Assembly: GCF_014638995.1 (NCBI RefSeq) | Contig: NZ_BMFR01000019.1 | Coordinates: 1 to 58,929, forward strand | DNA: 58,929 nucleotides | Reading direction: 5' to 3' | From: Virgibacillus oceani | GTDB lineage: Bacteria > Bacillota > Bacilli > Bacillales > Amphibacillaceae | Shown: positions 50,111-58,622 of the stretch, in pieces | How positions within the stretch are numbered: the first letter of the stretch is position 1 | How the letters are laid out: each line of letters begins with the position of its first letter | Program-made: the position numbers and the translations under genes | The notes under the pieces: generated by a model | What the model was told of the DNA's origin: nothing | Seen by the model: only the letters and a program-made list of their open reading frames with translations | The model's database searches: none

Positions 50111-50839
50111 ATGTATCAAGTTTTTAGTGAAATAAGTAATTTTCTAAGTGATCCGTTTTTTACTTTAGCTAATCAATGGGAAGGGATTCCTCTTTTAGCT
50201 GCCTTCATACTAGGCCTTGTCGGAGCTCTTGCCCCTTGTCAGTTCACAGGTAATATTGGTGCAATAACGATATATGGGAACCGTTCATTGCAACAAAAGA
50301 TACCTTGGAATCATATACTTCTTTTTGTACTGGGAAAAGTTGTGGTTTTTTCAGGACTTGGACTTATCGTATGGATGTTTGGTAAGGAATTTCAGGCCAA
50401 TTTAACAATGGTAATCCCAATAATTAGGAAGGCGATTGGTCCAATACTGGTTTTGGTTGGAATTTTTATGGTTGGTTTCTTCAAGATACGTTGGACCATT
50501 CGTATTGGAAGAATTCCAGAACAATATTTGAAGGATAGTAAAATAGGTAGCTTTTTAATGGGAGTCAGTTTTACCTTGGCATTTTGCCCGACTATGTTTA
50601 TTCTATTTTTTGTAACATTGATGCCCATCGTCCTGCAGACATCTTATGGTGTAGTATTACCTTCAATTTTTGGGCTAGGAACATCTGTGCCTCTACTGTT
50701 TGCCATTTTTCTCATTTGGTATTTTGAATTAGGTGGGAAATTTATGAGGAAGGGTAGGAAAGCTGGGCAAGTGGTACAACGAGTAGCTGGGTGGCTTTTA
50801 ATTATGCTTGGAATTTTAGATACATTAACGTATTGGTGA
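50111..50839 (+). CDS. CcdA/DsbD-family membrane thiol-reductant transporter (first)
   Basis: A 242-residue polytopic protein with about six membrane helices. Two conserved cysteines sit in matching helices: ALAPCQFTGNIGA (C43) and LAFCPTMFIL (about C167), as expected of the CcdA/DsbD transmembrane redox domain. It lacks the CCLPLYPA type motif of the next gene, so it is a distinct subfamily, the one often encoded near copper or sulfite handling genes. TTGGAGGAAG fixes the ATG at 50111. It probably moves electrons outward to keep exported thiols or metal sites reduced. Confidence 0.8.
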   Translation: MYQVFSEISNFLSDPFFTLANQWEGIPLLAAFILGLVGALAPCQFTGNIGAITIYGNRSLQQKIPWNHILLFVLGKVVVFSGLGLIVWMFGKEFQANLTMVIPIIRKAIGPILVLVGIFMVGFFKIRWTIRIGRIPEQYLKDSKIGSFLMGVSFTLAFCPTMFILFFVTLMPIVLQTSYGVVLPSIFGLGTSVPLLFAIFLIWYFELGGKFMRKGRKAGQVVQRVAGWLLIMLGILDTLTYW

Positions 50840-50898
50840 AATTAACACAATGTAAGACTTAAATATTATATAAAATCGATAAAATTTGGAGGATTAAA

Positions 50899-51609
50899 AT
50901 GCAAGATGTAAATTTAATATTGGCCTTTGCAGCGGGGATACTGTCCTTTATATCACCATGTTGTTTGCCTTTGTACCCGGCATTTTTGTCTTATATTACG
51001 GGTATGTCTGTAGATGAACTTCAAAATGGTAAAGGGCTACTACAAAAGCGTGCATTATTACATACAACTTTTTTTCTTATTGGATTCTCCATCATTTTTA
51101 TTGCATTGGGCTTCTCGACTTCATTTTTAGGAAAAGTTTTCACCTATTATGGTGACCTTATGCGACAATTAGGTGCTATTTTAATTGTTCTGTTAGGTTT
51201 AGTTGTTTTGGGTGTGTTCAAGCCCTCATTTATGATGAAGGAAAAAAGAATGGGTTTTAAAGACCGACCTAGTGGATATTTTGGCTCAACGATTATTGGA
51301 TTTGCTTTTGCAGCAGGTTGGACGCCATGTACTGGCCCTATCTTAGCTGGAGTGATAGCATTAGGTGTCACAAATCCCGATCAGGCATTTATTTATATGA
51401 TTGCCTATGTATTAGGGTTTTCTATCCCATTCTTTTTAATGTCATTTTTTATAGGCAAAATGAAGTGGATAAAAAGAAACAATCGACTAATGATGAAAAT
51501 TGGTGGATTTACAATGATTGCAATGGGGATTTTCTTATTTTTCGATTGGATGACCAAATTAACCTCATTTCTAGCTAGCAACTTTTTTAACGGATTTACT
51601 GGTTTTTAG
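50899..51609 (+). CDS. ccdA: cytochrome c biogenesis protein CcdA
   Basis: A 236-residue CcdA with six membrane helices. The motif [21 protein letters not shown] (C21, C22) and the partner cysteine in [14 protein letters not shown] (C144) are typical. CcdA carries reducing power from thioredoxin across the membrane, for cytochrome c maturation or for exported thioredoxin-like proteins. It lies 59 bases behind the first CcdA/DsbD-like gene and has a TTGGAGG site, so the two are probably cotranscribed. Confidence 0.9.
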   Translation: MQDVNLILAFAAGILSFISPCCLPLYPAFLSYITGMSVDELQNGKGLLQKRALLHTTFFLIGFSIIFIALGFSTSFLGKVFTYYGDLMRQLGAILIVLLGLVVLGVFKPSFMMKEKRMGFKDRPSGYFGSTIIGFAFAAGWTPCTGPILAGVIALGVTNPDQAFIYMIAYVLGFSIPFFLMSFFIGKMKWIKRNNRLMMKIGGFTMIAMGIFLFFDWMTKLTSFLASNFFNGFTGF

Positions 51610-51627
51610 AATGAGGGTGTTTAAAAA

Positions 51628-51662
51628 CTACACACTTTCTACAAACTTTTTCTATAAACTTT
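51628..51662 (+). repeat. triple direct repeat upstream of the beta-propeller gene
   Basis: CTACACACTTT, CTACAAACTTTTT and CTATAAACTTT stand head to tail with periods of 11 and 13 bases, 47-81 bases before the next ATG. The layout resembles operators of OmpR-family regulators, but the sequence differs from the CACA boxes nearby. Confidence 0.5.
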
Positions 51663-51708
51663 AATCGTTCTATTTAAAATAATTATTCTAGGGGTGCAAC
51701 TAAAAATA

Positions 51709-52866
51709 ATGAAAAAAGCGATGTTATATTTTGTTATAAATTTTATTTTGTTTATTGTTCCATTTAAAGTGCTTGCTCACGGTGCAAATGAGCATACTAG
51801 TGAAAAAACTGTAAATTATTGGGGCTATGGATTCATTGCATCCCTGGTAGTTCTAATCGTATTCGTTGCATTATTCATATTAACAAGAAGAAAAATCAAT
51901 AGTATTAGCTTGAAGAGAAAGAAGGACCGTGATAAGCATCAATTGATTTCGAAAAGAAGTACCATTTACAAATGGATCTCTATTATATTTCTCCTAATCA
52001 CAGTTTTCTTGGCCGTTATGGCAAATGTAAATACGGAAGATGAAATAACTTTTAGACATTTTCATGGTCTTGGCTACACTAGCGACGGGGAAGAGTTGTA
52101 TGTTCCTGCACATGATGGACTAAGAGTTTACAAGGATGGCATTTGGACAATTCCAACAGAAGGTGAGAAACATGATTACATGGGTTTTTCTATGTTTAAA
52201 GGAGGTTTCTACAGTAGTGGACATCCAGCACCTAATTCTAACTTAGCCAATCCACTTGGGATTATTAAAAGTACAGACAAAGGTAAAACAATTGAAAAGC
52301 TTGACCTGTATGGAGAAGTTGACTTTCATGGAATGACCGTCGGATATGAAACACAGGAAATCTATGTATTTAATCCAATGGAAAATTCACGTATGGATCA
52401 GCCGGGATTTTATTATTCCACTGATAAGACTAAGACTTGGCACAAGAGTGAGCTGAAGGGAACCCAAGGACAAGCGCTTGCTTTGGCTGCACATCCAACA
52501 AAAGAAGGAGTAGTAGCCGTAGCAACGGACCAAGGCGTTTTCTTATCAAACGATCATGGAAACAATTTTGAAAAACTTCCTGTTTCGGATTCAGTTTCTG
52601 CTGTTTCTTTTGATCATCAGAATTACCTTTTGGTAGCAACTAAATCTAATGGCGTTAAACTAATCCGAATCAATTTAGCAACAAATGACGTTAATGAGAT
52701 TAATATCCCTAATTTAGACGATGATGCGATAGCTTATGTTAAGCAAAATCCCGTAAAAGAGAATGAGTTTGTTGTTGCCACTAATAGGAAAGATATTTAT
52801 TTCACACATGATGGCGGACAAACTTGGGAAAAAAGTGTCGATGATGGTGTAGCAGTTACCCATTAA
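51709..52866 (+). CDS. membrane-anchored beta-propeller, F510_1955-family protein
   Basis: A protein of about 385 residues. A signal peptide ends at VLAHG; a His-containing spacer (ANEHTSEK) and two membrane helices (about 40-60 and 90-110) follow. The C-terminal ~270 residues face outside and carry several Asp-box turns (STDKGKT, STDKTKTW, SNDHGNNF, THDGGQTW), as in sialidase/sortilin-type propellers. The family is annotated as F510_1955 glycosylhydrolase, but no glycosidase residues are proven. It lies behind ccdA and ahead of a strong terminator. The ATG at 51709 or a GTG at 51694 could be the start. Confidence 0.78.
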   Translation: MKKAMLYFVINFILFIVPFKVLAHGANEHTSEKTVNYWGYGFIASLVVLIVFVALFILTRRKINSISLKRKKDRDKHQLISKRSTIYKWISIIFLLITVFLAVMANVNTEDEITFRHFHGLGYTSDGEELYVPAHDGLRVYKDGIWTIPTEGEKHDYMGFSMFKGGFYSSGHPAPNSNLANPLGIIKSTDKGKTIEKLDLYGEVDFHGMTVGYETQEIYVFNPMENSRMDQPGFYYSTDKTKTWHKSELKGTQGQALALAAHPTKEGVVAVATDQGVFLSNDHGNNFEKLPVSDSVSAVSFDHQNYLLVATKSNGVKLIRINLATNDVNEINIPNLDDDAIAYVKQNPVKENEFVVATNRKDIYFTHDGGQTWEKSVDDGVAVTH

Positions 52867-52869
52867 TTT

Positions 52870-52912
52870 TAAAAATGCCTTAACTTCTTTTATAAAAGTT
52901 AAGGCATTTTTA
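52870..52912 (+). terminator. terminator of the ccdA / propeller unit
   Basis: AAAAATGCCTTAACTTCTTT pairs with AAAGTTAAGGCATTTTT; a perfect long stem. Confidence 0.93.
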
Positions 52913-52976
52913 AGTAAGTATTGTTCGTCGTGTATAATCGGTATGATGGTGAAAATAAATAGAAAAACAAGAACTT

Positions 52977-52994
52977 CACAGATTACACAAATTT
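52977..52994 (+). promoter_or_regulatory. tandem CACA box upstream of the response regulator
   Basis: CACAGATTA-CACAAATTT is a direct repeat with a 9-base period, 44 bases before the regulator's ATG. The same 9-base design occurs at 55637. It suggests autoregulation. Confidence 0.5.
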
Positions 52995-53037
52995 TTAATT
53001 TAAAATGGGACATACAATCAAAAAATGAGGGTTGTAC

Positions 53038-53739
53038 ATGAAAAATAAAATCCTAGTTGTCGATGATGAATGGAACATGAGGAATTTAGTTAAAATTTAT
53101 TTATCTAAAGAGAACTTTGATGTTGAAGAGGCTAAAGATGGAAATGGAGCAATAAAGATGGTTCAACAAACCCATTATAACTTAATGGTCTTGGATATTA
53201 TGCTACCAGATATTGACGGATGGGAAGTTTGTTCAACGATTCGGAAGACCAATCAAATGCCTATCCTAATGTTAACAGCTCGAAATGATATTAAAGATCG
53301 AGTTCATGGGTTGAATCTTGGTGCTGATGACTACCTGATAAAACCATTTGCTCCAGAGGAACTAGTTGCCCGTGTTAATGCTCTACTGCGCCGGAAGAAT
53401 GTTAAAATAGAGGATACCAATGAGACTATTTTGTACTTTGAAAATTTAACCATCGATGGTGAAAGTAGAGAAGTTGAGGTGAATGATATTCCAGTTGAAT
53501 TAACTCCAAAAGAATTTGACATTCTTTATTCAGTAGCCAGTCAATCTAAAAGGGTATTTACCCGTGAGATATTATTGGATAAAATTTGGTACTCTAATGA
53601 ATTTCGTGATTTGCGTGCGATTGATACTCATGTAAAAAATATCCGAGAAAAATTACGAAAAATAGGTTTACCCTATAATCCAATAAAAACGGTTTGGGGT
53701 GTGGGATACAAATTTAATATACAAGAGGATCAAACATGA
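53038..53739 (+). CDS. OmpR/PhoB-family response regulator
   Basis: A 233-residue two-component regulator. The receiver domain has the acidic pocket VVDDEW, the phosphorylated Asp 53 in MVLDIMLPDIDGW, the Thr of MLTARND and the Lys of DDYLIKPF. A winged-helix output domain follows (about 135-230, with LTPKEFDILYSVASQ and DTHVKNIREKLRK). The ATG at 53038 follows GAGGG. The histidine kinase gene starts two bases after its stop, so they form one sensing system. Its targets are probably the nearby envelope genes. Confidence 0.93.
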   Translation: MKNKILVVDDEWNMRNLVKIYLSKENFDVEEAKDGNGAIKMVQQTHYNLMVLDIMLPDIDGWEVCSTIRKTNQMPILMLTARNDIKDRVHGLNLGADDYLIKPFAPEELVARVNALLRRKNVKIEDTNETILYFENLTIDGESREVEVNDIPVELTPKEFDILYSVASQSKRVFTREILLDKIWYSNEFRDLRAIDTHVKNIREKLRKIGLPYNPIKTVWGVGYKFNIQEDQT

Positions 53740-53740
53740 C

Positions 53741-55123
53741 ATGAACATGAATAAAATTGTACTGAAACTTGGTGGAACCATTATGGTTTTGTTTTTGGTC
53801 GTGTTGTTACCTCTGGGATATGTTGCGAATCAAATTTTTACTAATTTTTATTATAAACAAGTTCAAGAAGAGGTAGAGGATCTTTCTCGGAAGTATGCTC
53901 TAACTATTACATCATTTGAAAATGAGAAATTTTTAAATATGTTTAAGACACTGGCCGATTTGACCAACAAGGAAATTTATATTGTCAGTGCTGACGGAAA
54001 GGTCATAGCGGAATCCGGTGTGCAACTAACGAATTTGTCAAATAAAGATGTCGGTTTATTATCCAAAGGAAAACCTATTCAAAGAAAATTTCGTGATGCT
54101 AAAGCAGATGTTAGTTACCTTGGATCAGGTCATCCTATTATTCAATCTGGTACTTTTAAGGGAGCTTTTTTTGTTCTAGCACCTATAAATGATGTTCAAG
54201 AACCTGTAGAGAAAATCAGGGACTTGCTAATCTTGTCTGCAGTCGGTGCATTATTTTTAGCACTTGGATTTACATTTTTATTATCTAAAAAAATGTCAGA
54301 CCCACTCATTGAAATGGAACAAGCCACCCGGCAAATTGCAAGGGGGAATTTAGACATAAGGGTAAGTATTCCTTCTGACGATGAGGTAGGTTCATTAGGA
54401 AGAGCAATTAACGATCTCGCAATAGAAACAAATAGATATCGATCCAACCGAAAAGAGTTTTTTGCGAATATATCGCACGAATTACGTACACCTATTTCGT
54501 ATCTAAAAGGGTATGCTCAAGTATTAAAACAAGGCCTTTATCAAACAGAGGAAGAAAGGCTACACTATTTAAATATCATAGAAGAGGAAACGGAAAGGTT
54601 GGTCAGATTAATCAATGATTTGTTTGATTTATCCAAAATGGAGGAAGGCAAATTTGATCTACAAATGTCTCCAATCAATCTTACAGAAGTATTAGAGAGT
54701 GCGCTTTTTAAGGTGAAAATGGAATTTAAAAAGAAAGGTTTGACGTTAAAAAGTCAGATTGATGAGGATGTACCCTATATTAATGGTGATGGATTACGAT
54801 TGGAACAAATTTTCATGAACTTGTTGGGGAATGCGGTGCGTTACACAGAAAAAGGATCCATTTATGTAAAAGTATGGAGTACAGATAGAAAAGTACATGT
54901 CATTGTTGAGGACACGGGTATGGGAATTCCTGAAAAAGATCTTCTGCTTGTTTTTGAACGTTTCCATCGTGTAGAAAAGTCTCGTTCAAGAGAACTTGGA
55001 GGAACGGGATTAGGTTTAGCGATTGTTAAAAATTTGGTTGAGTTACAAAATGGAACCATATCTGTGAGTAGCGAAATGGGTAGAGGAACGAGGTTTCATC
55101 TAAGTTTTCCTATAGCTGAGTAA
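53741..55123 (+). CDS. membrane sensor histidine kinase
   Basis: A 460-residue kinase. Two membrane helices (about 8-32 and 162-182) flank an extracellular sensor of ~130 residues (NKEIYIVSADGKVIAESG). A HAMP linker follows, then a HisKA domain with phospho-accepting His 246 in NISHELRTPISYLKG, and an ATPase domain with N, G1 (VEDTGMGIPEKD) and G2 (GGTGLGLAIVKNL) boxes. The external sensor fits detection of a signal outside the membrane, such as a metal or redox stress, but no ligand-binding motif is obvious. Confidence 0.92.
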   Translation: MNMNKIVLKLGGTIMVLFLVVLLPLGYVANQIFTNFYYKQVQEEVEDLSRKYALTITSFENEKFLNMFKTLADLTNKEIYIVSADGKVIAESGVQLTNLSNKDVGLLSKGKPIQRKFRDAKADVSYLGSGHPIIQSGTFKGAFFVLAPINDVQEPVEKIRDLLILSAVGALFLALGFTFLLSKKMSDPLIEMEQATRQIARGNLDIRVSIPSDDEVGSLGRAINDLAIETNRYRSNRKEFFANISHELRTPISYLKGYAQVLKQGLYQTEEERLHYLNIIEEETERLVRLINDLFDLSKMEEGKFDLQMSPINLTEVLESALFKVKMEFKKKGLTLKSQIDEDVPYINGDGLRLEQIFMNLLGNAVRYTEKGSIYVKVWSTDRKVHVIVEDTGMGIPEKDLLLVFERFHRVEKSRSRELGGTGLGLAIVKNLVELQNGTISVSSEMGRGTRFHLSFPIAE

Positions 55124-55132
55124 GGAGGCAAT

Positions 55133-55339
55133 ATGAAAAAGATAGAATGGTTGTTTGCTGCATTTCTGATTGGAATGGGATTAATGTGTCTTACAGTTTC
55201 TGGAACAACAATGTTAGGAACCGAATCAATAGAGTCCTATATAAAAACGTTTCTACAACTTTGCTTGTGGATGGGATTACCTATCCTAATTGTGGGGATT
55301 GCATATCTTGTAATTCTAAAGAAAAGAAAGGACAAATAA
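55133..55339 (+). CDS. small two-span membrane protein
   Basis: A 68-residue protein with two hydrophobic helices (WLFAAFLIGMGLMCLTVSG and LCLWMGLPILIVGIAYLVIL) and a basic end (KKRKDK). AAGGAGG precedes the ATG, and it begins nine bases after the kinase gene, so it belongs to the same transcript. No family is recognised. It could be an accessory to the sensor. Confidence 0.7.
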   Translation: MKKIEWLFAAFLIGMGLMCLTVSGTTMLGTESIESYIKTFLQLCLWMGLPILIVGIAYLVILKKRKDK

Positions 55340-55406
55340 AGCAAACTATTTGCGATAAAACTAAATTATTAGGTACAAAATTAATAAAAAATGGAGGTAA
55401 GCAACT

Positions 55407-55622
55407 ATGATGTCTATGATGGGTGGAAACGTGATTATAAACATGATATTTTGGATTATTATATTAGGTTTCCTAATCTATGGGATAGTATTATTAGTAT
55501 CGAAACCATTTGAAAAGAAAGAAGACTCATCCTTACAAATTTTGAGAGAAAGATTTGCGCGTGGAGAAATTAATGAACAAGAATTTGAAGATAAAAAAGC
55601 TATTTTAAGAAATAAGGAATAA
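55407..55622 (+). CDS. SHOCT-domain small membrane protein
   Basis: A 71-residue protein with an N-terminal membrane helix (INMIFWIIILGFLIYGIVLLV) and a C-terminal SHOCT motif (LQILRERFARGEINEQEFEDKKAIL). SHOCT modules are short oligomerisation helices found at the ends of many membrane proteins. The Met-rich start MMSMMGGN recalls copper-associated small proteins. TGGAGGT lies upstream, and it follows the two-component genes. Confidence 0.85.
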   Translation: MMSMMGGNVIINMIFWIIILGFLIYGIVLLVSKPFEKKEDSSLQILRERFARGEINEQEFEDKKAILRNKE

Positions 55623-55636
55623 AAATATTATATCCT

Positions 55637-55654
55637 CACAAATTCCACAAATTT
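55637..55654 (+). promoter_or_regulatory. tandem CACA box upstream of the Met-rich protein gene
   Basis: CACAAATTC-CACAAATTT is a near-perfect 9-base direct repeat, 54 bases before the ATG at 55708. It matches the box ahead of the response regulator in design and sequence. Confidence 0.5.
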
Positions 55655-55707
55655 ATTGTCTATACTAAAAAACGTCCTAGTAATAATAAGTAGAAAGGAG
55701 ACCACGC

Positions 55708-55959
55708 ATGAAAACTAAAAAAGTGCCATTTGCGTTATCGTTTGCTTTTGCCACTCTACTAGTAGTGGGAACAACAGTATTTGCACAGGAACCAGGTAAC
55801 CAAGGAACAAGCAATATGATGAATGGCAACGGAATGATGAACATGATGGAAAACAGCAACATGTCCGGTATGATGGAAGCAATGAATTCACCAGAAGGCA
55901 AGAAAATGATAGATACCTGTAGCGACTTCATGGATTCTTATCAAAGTGAAGCAAAGTAG
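55708..55959 (+). CDS. secreted Met-rich small protein
   Basis: An 83-residue protein with a classic signal peptide (KTKKVPFALSFAFATLLVVGTTVFA, cleavage after FAQ or VFA). The mature part of ~58 residues is dominated by Met, Asn and Gly (SNMMNGNGMMNMMENSNMSGMMEAM), followed by one Cys in IDTCSDFMDSY. Met clusters outside the membrane are typical of Cu(I)-binding proteins such as the CopK or PcoE groups, so a metal-binding role is likely but unproven. AAAGGAGA lies ahead of the ATG, and its own box and terminator make it a single unit. Confidence 0.8.
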   Translation: MKTKKVPFALSFAFATLLVVGTTVFAQEPGNQGTSNMMNGNGMMNMMENSNMSGMMEAMNSPEGKKMIDTCSDFMDSYQSEAK

Positions 55960-55987
55960 CTAGCACACAGCTTTTACTCCCTTATAC

Positions 55988-56020
55988 ACAAAAGACCTCT
56001 TTTGACCAGAGGTCTTTTGT
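55988..56020 (+). terminator. terminator of the Met-rich protein gene
   Basis: ACAAAAGACCTCT pairs with AGAGGTCTTTTGT around TTTGACC. Confidence 0.92.
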
Positions 56021-56062
56021 AGCTTTTTGTATTAATTTCTATGTGAGTCAAGAGGTGAGAGG

Positions 56063-56653
56063 ATGGGTAACTGGTTTCCTTTTGTTTATGATATGACAAT
56101 GAAGCCACTTGAACGAACAAAATTTAAAAAGATTAGAACAAAGCTCATAAACGAGGCGGAGGGAAGGGTCTTAGAAATTGGATCAGGCTCTGGTATTAAT
56201 TTTCCCTATTATAAAAATGCTGTTCGTGTTGATGCAATTGAACCAAATCCTATGATGAAGAAGCGGTCATATAAAAATATTAAAAAATCCCAGACGTCAA
56301 TTCAAACGTATTCTGTCAAAGCTGAAAAGCTTCCTTTTGCAGATAATACCTTTGATTCAGTAGTTGCAACACTTGTTTTTTGTACCATTCCAAAACCAAT
56401 ACAAGCGCTTAACGAAATACATAGGGTTACCAAACCGGGTGGCAAAATATTGTTATTTGAGCATGTTCGGATGAATCAAGCATTCTTAGGGAAAACACAG
56501 GATGTATTGACGCCGTTATGGAAAAAGGTTTGTGATGGATGCCATTTGAACCGTGACACTTTAGGACTCTTGGAAAAATCTAATTTAACGATAGTAAATG
56601 TGGAGTTCTTTTACAAAGGGTTATTTTTATCTATAGCGTGTGTTAATGATTAG
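56063..56653 (+). CDS. class I SAM-dependent methyltransferase
   Basis: A 196-residue methyltransferase. Motif I is VLEIGSGSGINFPYY, and KLPFADNTFDSVVATLVFCTIP with VTKPGGKILLFEHV cover the following strands, as in the UbiE/phospholipid methyltransferase-like group. The substrate is unknown. It is the intact relative of the broken gene at 49362. Genes of this group often sit near copper and cytochrome oxidase assembly genes in Bacillaceae, as here. Confidence 0.88.
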   Translation: MGNWFPFVYDMTMKPLERTKFKKIRTKLINEAEGRVLEIGSGSGINFPYYKNAVRVDAIEPNPMMKKRSYKNIKKSQTSIQTYSVKAEKLPFADNTFDSVVATLVFCTIPKPIQALNEIHRVTKPGGKILLFEHVRMNQAFLGKTQDVLTPLWKKVCDGCHLNRDTLGLLEKSNLTIVNVEFFYKGLFLSIACVND

Positions 56654-56715
56654 TAGACTAAGAATAAAATTGGACAAAGTATATCTTTATGTCATAGGAA
56701 GAAAGGACCTAAACT

Positions 56716-57654
56716 ATGCATGTAAAAAATCAGTTTAAAATAATTGGATTGGCACTTTTACTTTATTCCTTTTCGCCTTTGAAGGCATTTGCCCACAACC
56801 CAAATGCAGCAAGGGCAACTGGGGATGGAAAAGTACTTGAGCATTACACCTGGGTTGAAATACTAAATCCACTTTTAATTCTAGGTTTAGTGGCGGTTTT
56901 TGTAATTTATCTTTGGGCTATGCGCAAAGTATCCATTAAACATGAAGTGAGGCATAAACTTGGGAAGAAAATAGCATTTCTTTTAGGATTGTTAACTACC
57001 TATCTTTCACTTGCAGGCCCGGTTTCGATCTATGCAAACAATCTTGTGTTTAGTGCACATATGCTTCAGCAAGCGATGATGTATATTGCTATGCCAATGC
57101 TGATTTTGTTGGGAATGCCACGCGTTTTTTATGAGTTTTTAGATAAAAGATTGTTAAAAATCAAGATTATGCGGATTTTTAAGTCCCCTTTAATTAGTGC
57201 TTTATTATTTAATTTACTTTGGTCTTTGTACCATATACCAGTTATTTATGAATATATATGGCAGCAGTTATTTTTACTGGAAACATCGCATCTGGTAATA
57301 AACTCAGCTGCTTTCATGATGTGGATTCATGTATTAGCCCCGCAAGGCCTTGTAAATAACATGTCCTATTTAATGAAAATCGGTTACATGTTTTTGGATG
57401 GGGTGTTGATTACACCTGCTTGTGCGTTAATTATTTTTGCTAATGATGTATTATATTCATCTATCTATCAAGCACCACTTATGTTTTCATTTTCAACTCC
57501 ACAAGATGATCAGCAACTTGGAGGAATTCTTATGAAGATTATACAGGAGATTTTCTACGGCGCAGCAATTGCTTACACATTCTTTAAATGGGCGAGAGAA
57601 GAAAGGGCAAAGGATGTGCAAGTTGATGAGATTCCCATAGGTGCAGTTGAATAA
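56716..57654 (+). CDS. ctaG: CtaG-family cytochrome c oxidase assembly protein
   Basis: A 312-residue membrane protein. An N-terminal signal ends at KAFAHNP, and about seven helices follow. HMLQQAMMYIAMPMLILLG, LLWSLYHIPVIYEY and IHVLAPQGLVNN, with their His and Met residues, are typical of the caa3-type CtaG family, which helps load copper into cytochrome oxidase. GAAAGG lies before the ATG. Its link to a CopD-like remnant downstream supports a copper role. Confidence 0.88.
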   Translation: MHVKNQFKIIGLALLLYSFSPLKAFAHNPNAARATGDGKVLEHYTWVEILNPLLILGLVAVFVIYLWAMRKVSIKHEVRHKLGKKIAFLLGLLTTYLSLAGPVSIYANNLVFSAHMLQQAMMYIAMPMLILLGMPRVFYEFLDKRLLKIKIMRIFKSPLISALLFNLLWSLYHIPVIYEYIWQQLFLLETSHLVINSAAFMMWIHVLAPQGLVNNMSYLMKIGYMFLDGVLITPACALIIFANDVLYSSIYQAPLMFSFSTPQDDQQLGGILMKIIQEIFYGAAIAYTFFKWAREERAKDVQVDEIPIGAVE

Positions 57655-58341
57655 TATTTTTTACAACCTATTCATTATTAATAGGAATATAGAGTTATTA
57701 AAAAGTTGGTGTTTTTTAGACGCTAACATTATTATAATTTATTACATTCTATTGCTAACTTTTATGGTAATTAAGAAATTTGTGAGAATGAAGAAAGTTG
57801 CTGGAAGGATCGGAAAAATATTAAGCTTGAGTGATAAACACGGTACAAAAAGGCTCTTGTAGCAATTATTTTCTTTATTGGGTTTGCAACTAATATTTCT
57901 AATGTCAATGTACACTCCGTTTTATTGGATACCAGCCTAGATGCATTTATTAACTCTGGACTAATAAAGCGAAAAATAAGTCATGACGTGGAGAATAATC
58001 CAATCAAATGGGTCAAGGTAGAGAGTATATTCATATTTTTTGTGATGATTGCGACTGCCTTTATGGGTCAAGACTACCCACAGCATCAGGTTTCATTGTT
58101 AATTAAAACAGGCGGATTTTCTTCTTCAGTTGAATTGGTGAACAATAATGCATTGAACATACCTATTCATGTCATGTTGAATTTCGGGTTGTTAAACCCT
58201 CTATTGTTTTTGGTCGCTATTCTTTCAGCGTTGGAACGATTTTGTTAGCTGTTAAAAAAAACACCTATTTTTTCCTTTCTGTTCGGATTTGTTTTCGCCG
58301 TTTGCAGTTATTCGGGAATAGTGATGGGTGTTAATAAATAA
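57641..58341 (+). pseudogene. CopD-like copper membrane protein remnant, frameshifted
   Basis: Two frames make one polytopic protein. The first runs to the stop at 57860 (... KKFVRMKKVAGRIGKILSLSDKHGTK). The second picks up at about 57850 with ALVAIIFFIGFATN and continues through ENNPIKWVKVESIFIFFVMI, ATAFMGQDYPQHQ and LNIPIHVMLNF to a stop at 58246, after which a third frame gives SFLFGFVFAVCSYSG to 58341. The WVKVES...MGQ..P.HQ stretch is like the end of the CopD/YcnJ domain. Indels lie at poly-A runs near 57846 and 58253. The 5' boundary is uncertain. Confidence 0.65.
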
Positions 58342-58356
58342 ATTGGAGGAACGATA

Positions 58357-58485
58357 TTGAAAAAGACGATGGTACCATCTTTGAAAGATGAAGGTGGGGT
58401 AAGGGAATTGGATCAAAATGAAATAAGTGCGATAGTCGCTTATTTACAAAAATTTAGAAGAAAGAGGTTACTCTTTTTAGAGTAG
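58357..58485 (+). pseudogene. cytochrome c remnant with internal deletion
   Basis: A 42-codon frame from TTG at 58357, behind GGAGGA, reads LKKTMVPSLKDEGGVRELDQ and ends NEISAIVAYLQKF plus a basic tail. The last part is the C-terminal helix of small class I cytochromes c. The signal or lipobox and the CxxCH heme motif are absent, so a deletion has joined the start to the end of the gene. Confidence 0.6.
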
Positions 58486-58494
58486 CCTCTTTTC
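58461..58494 (+). terminator. terminator of the cytochrome c remnant
   Basis: AAAGAGGTTACTCT pairs with AGAGTAGCCTCTTT with a TTTT loop. Confidence 0.9.
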
Positions 58495-58622
58495 CTATTT
58501 AATTGCTTACGTACATATGAGAAACTAAGATTATTTTAAGTTCTTTATGCTTTTAGTGGTAAGGTGTCATTGATTCAGGCCTCGGGTGGTGTCCAGTCTT
58601 TACGTATTTATAAAAATAGAAT

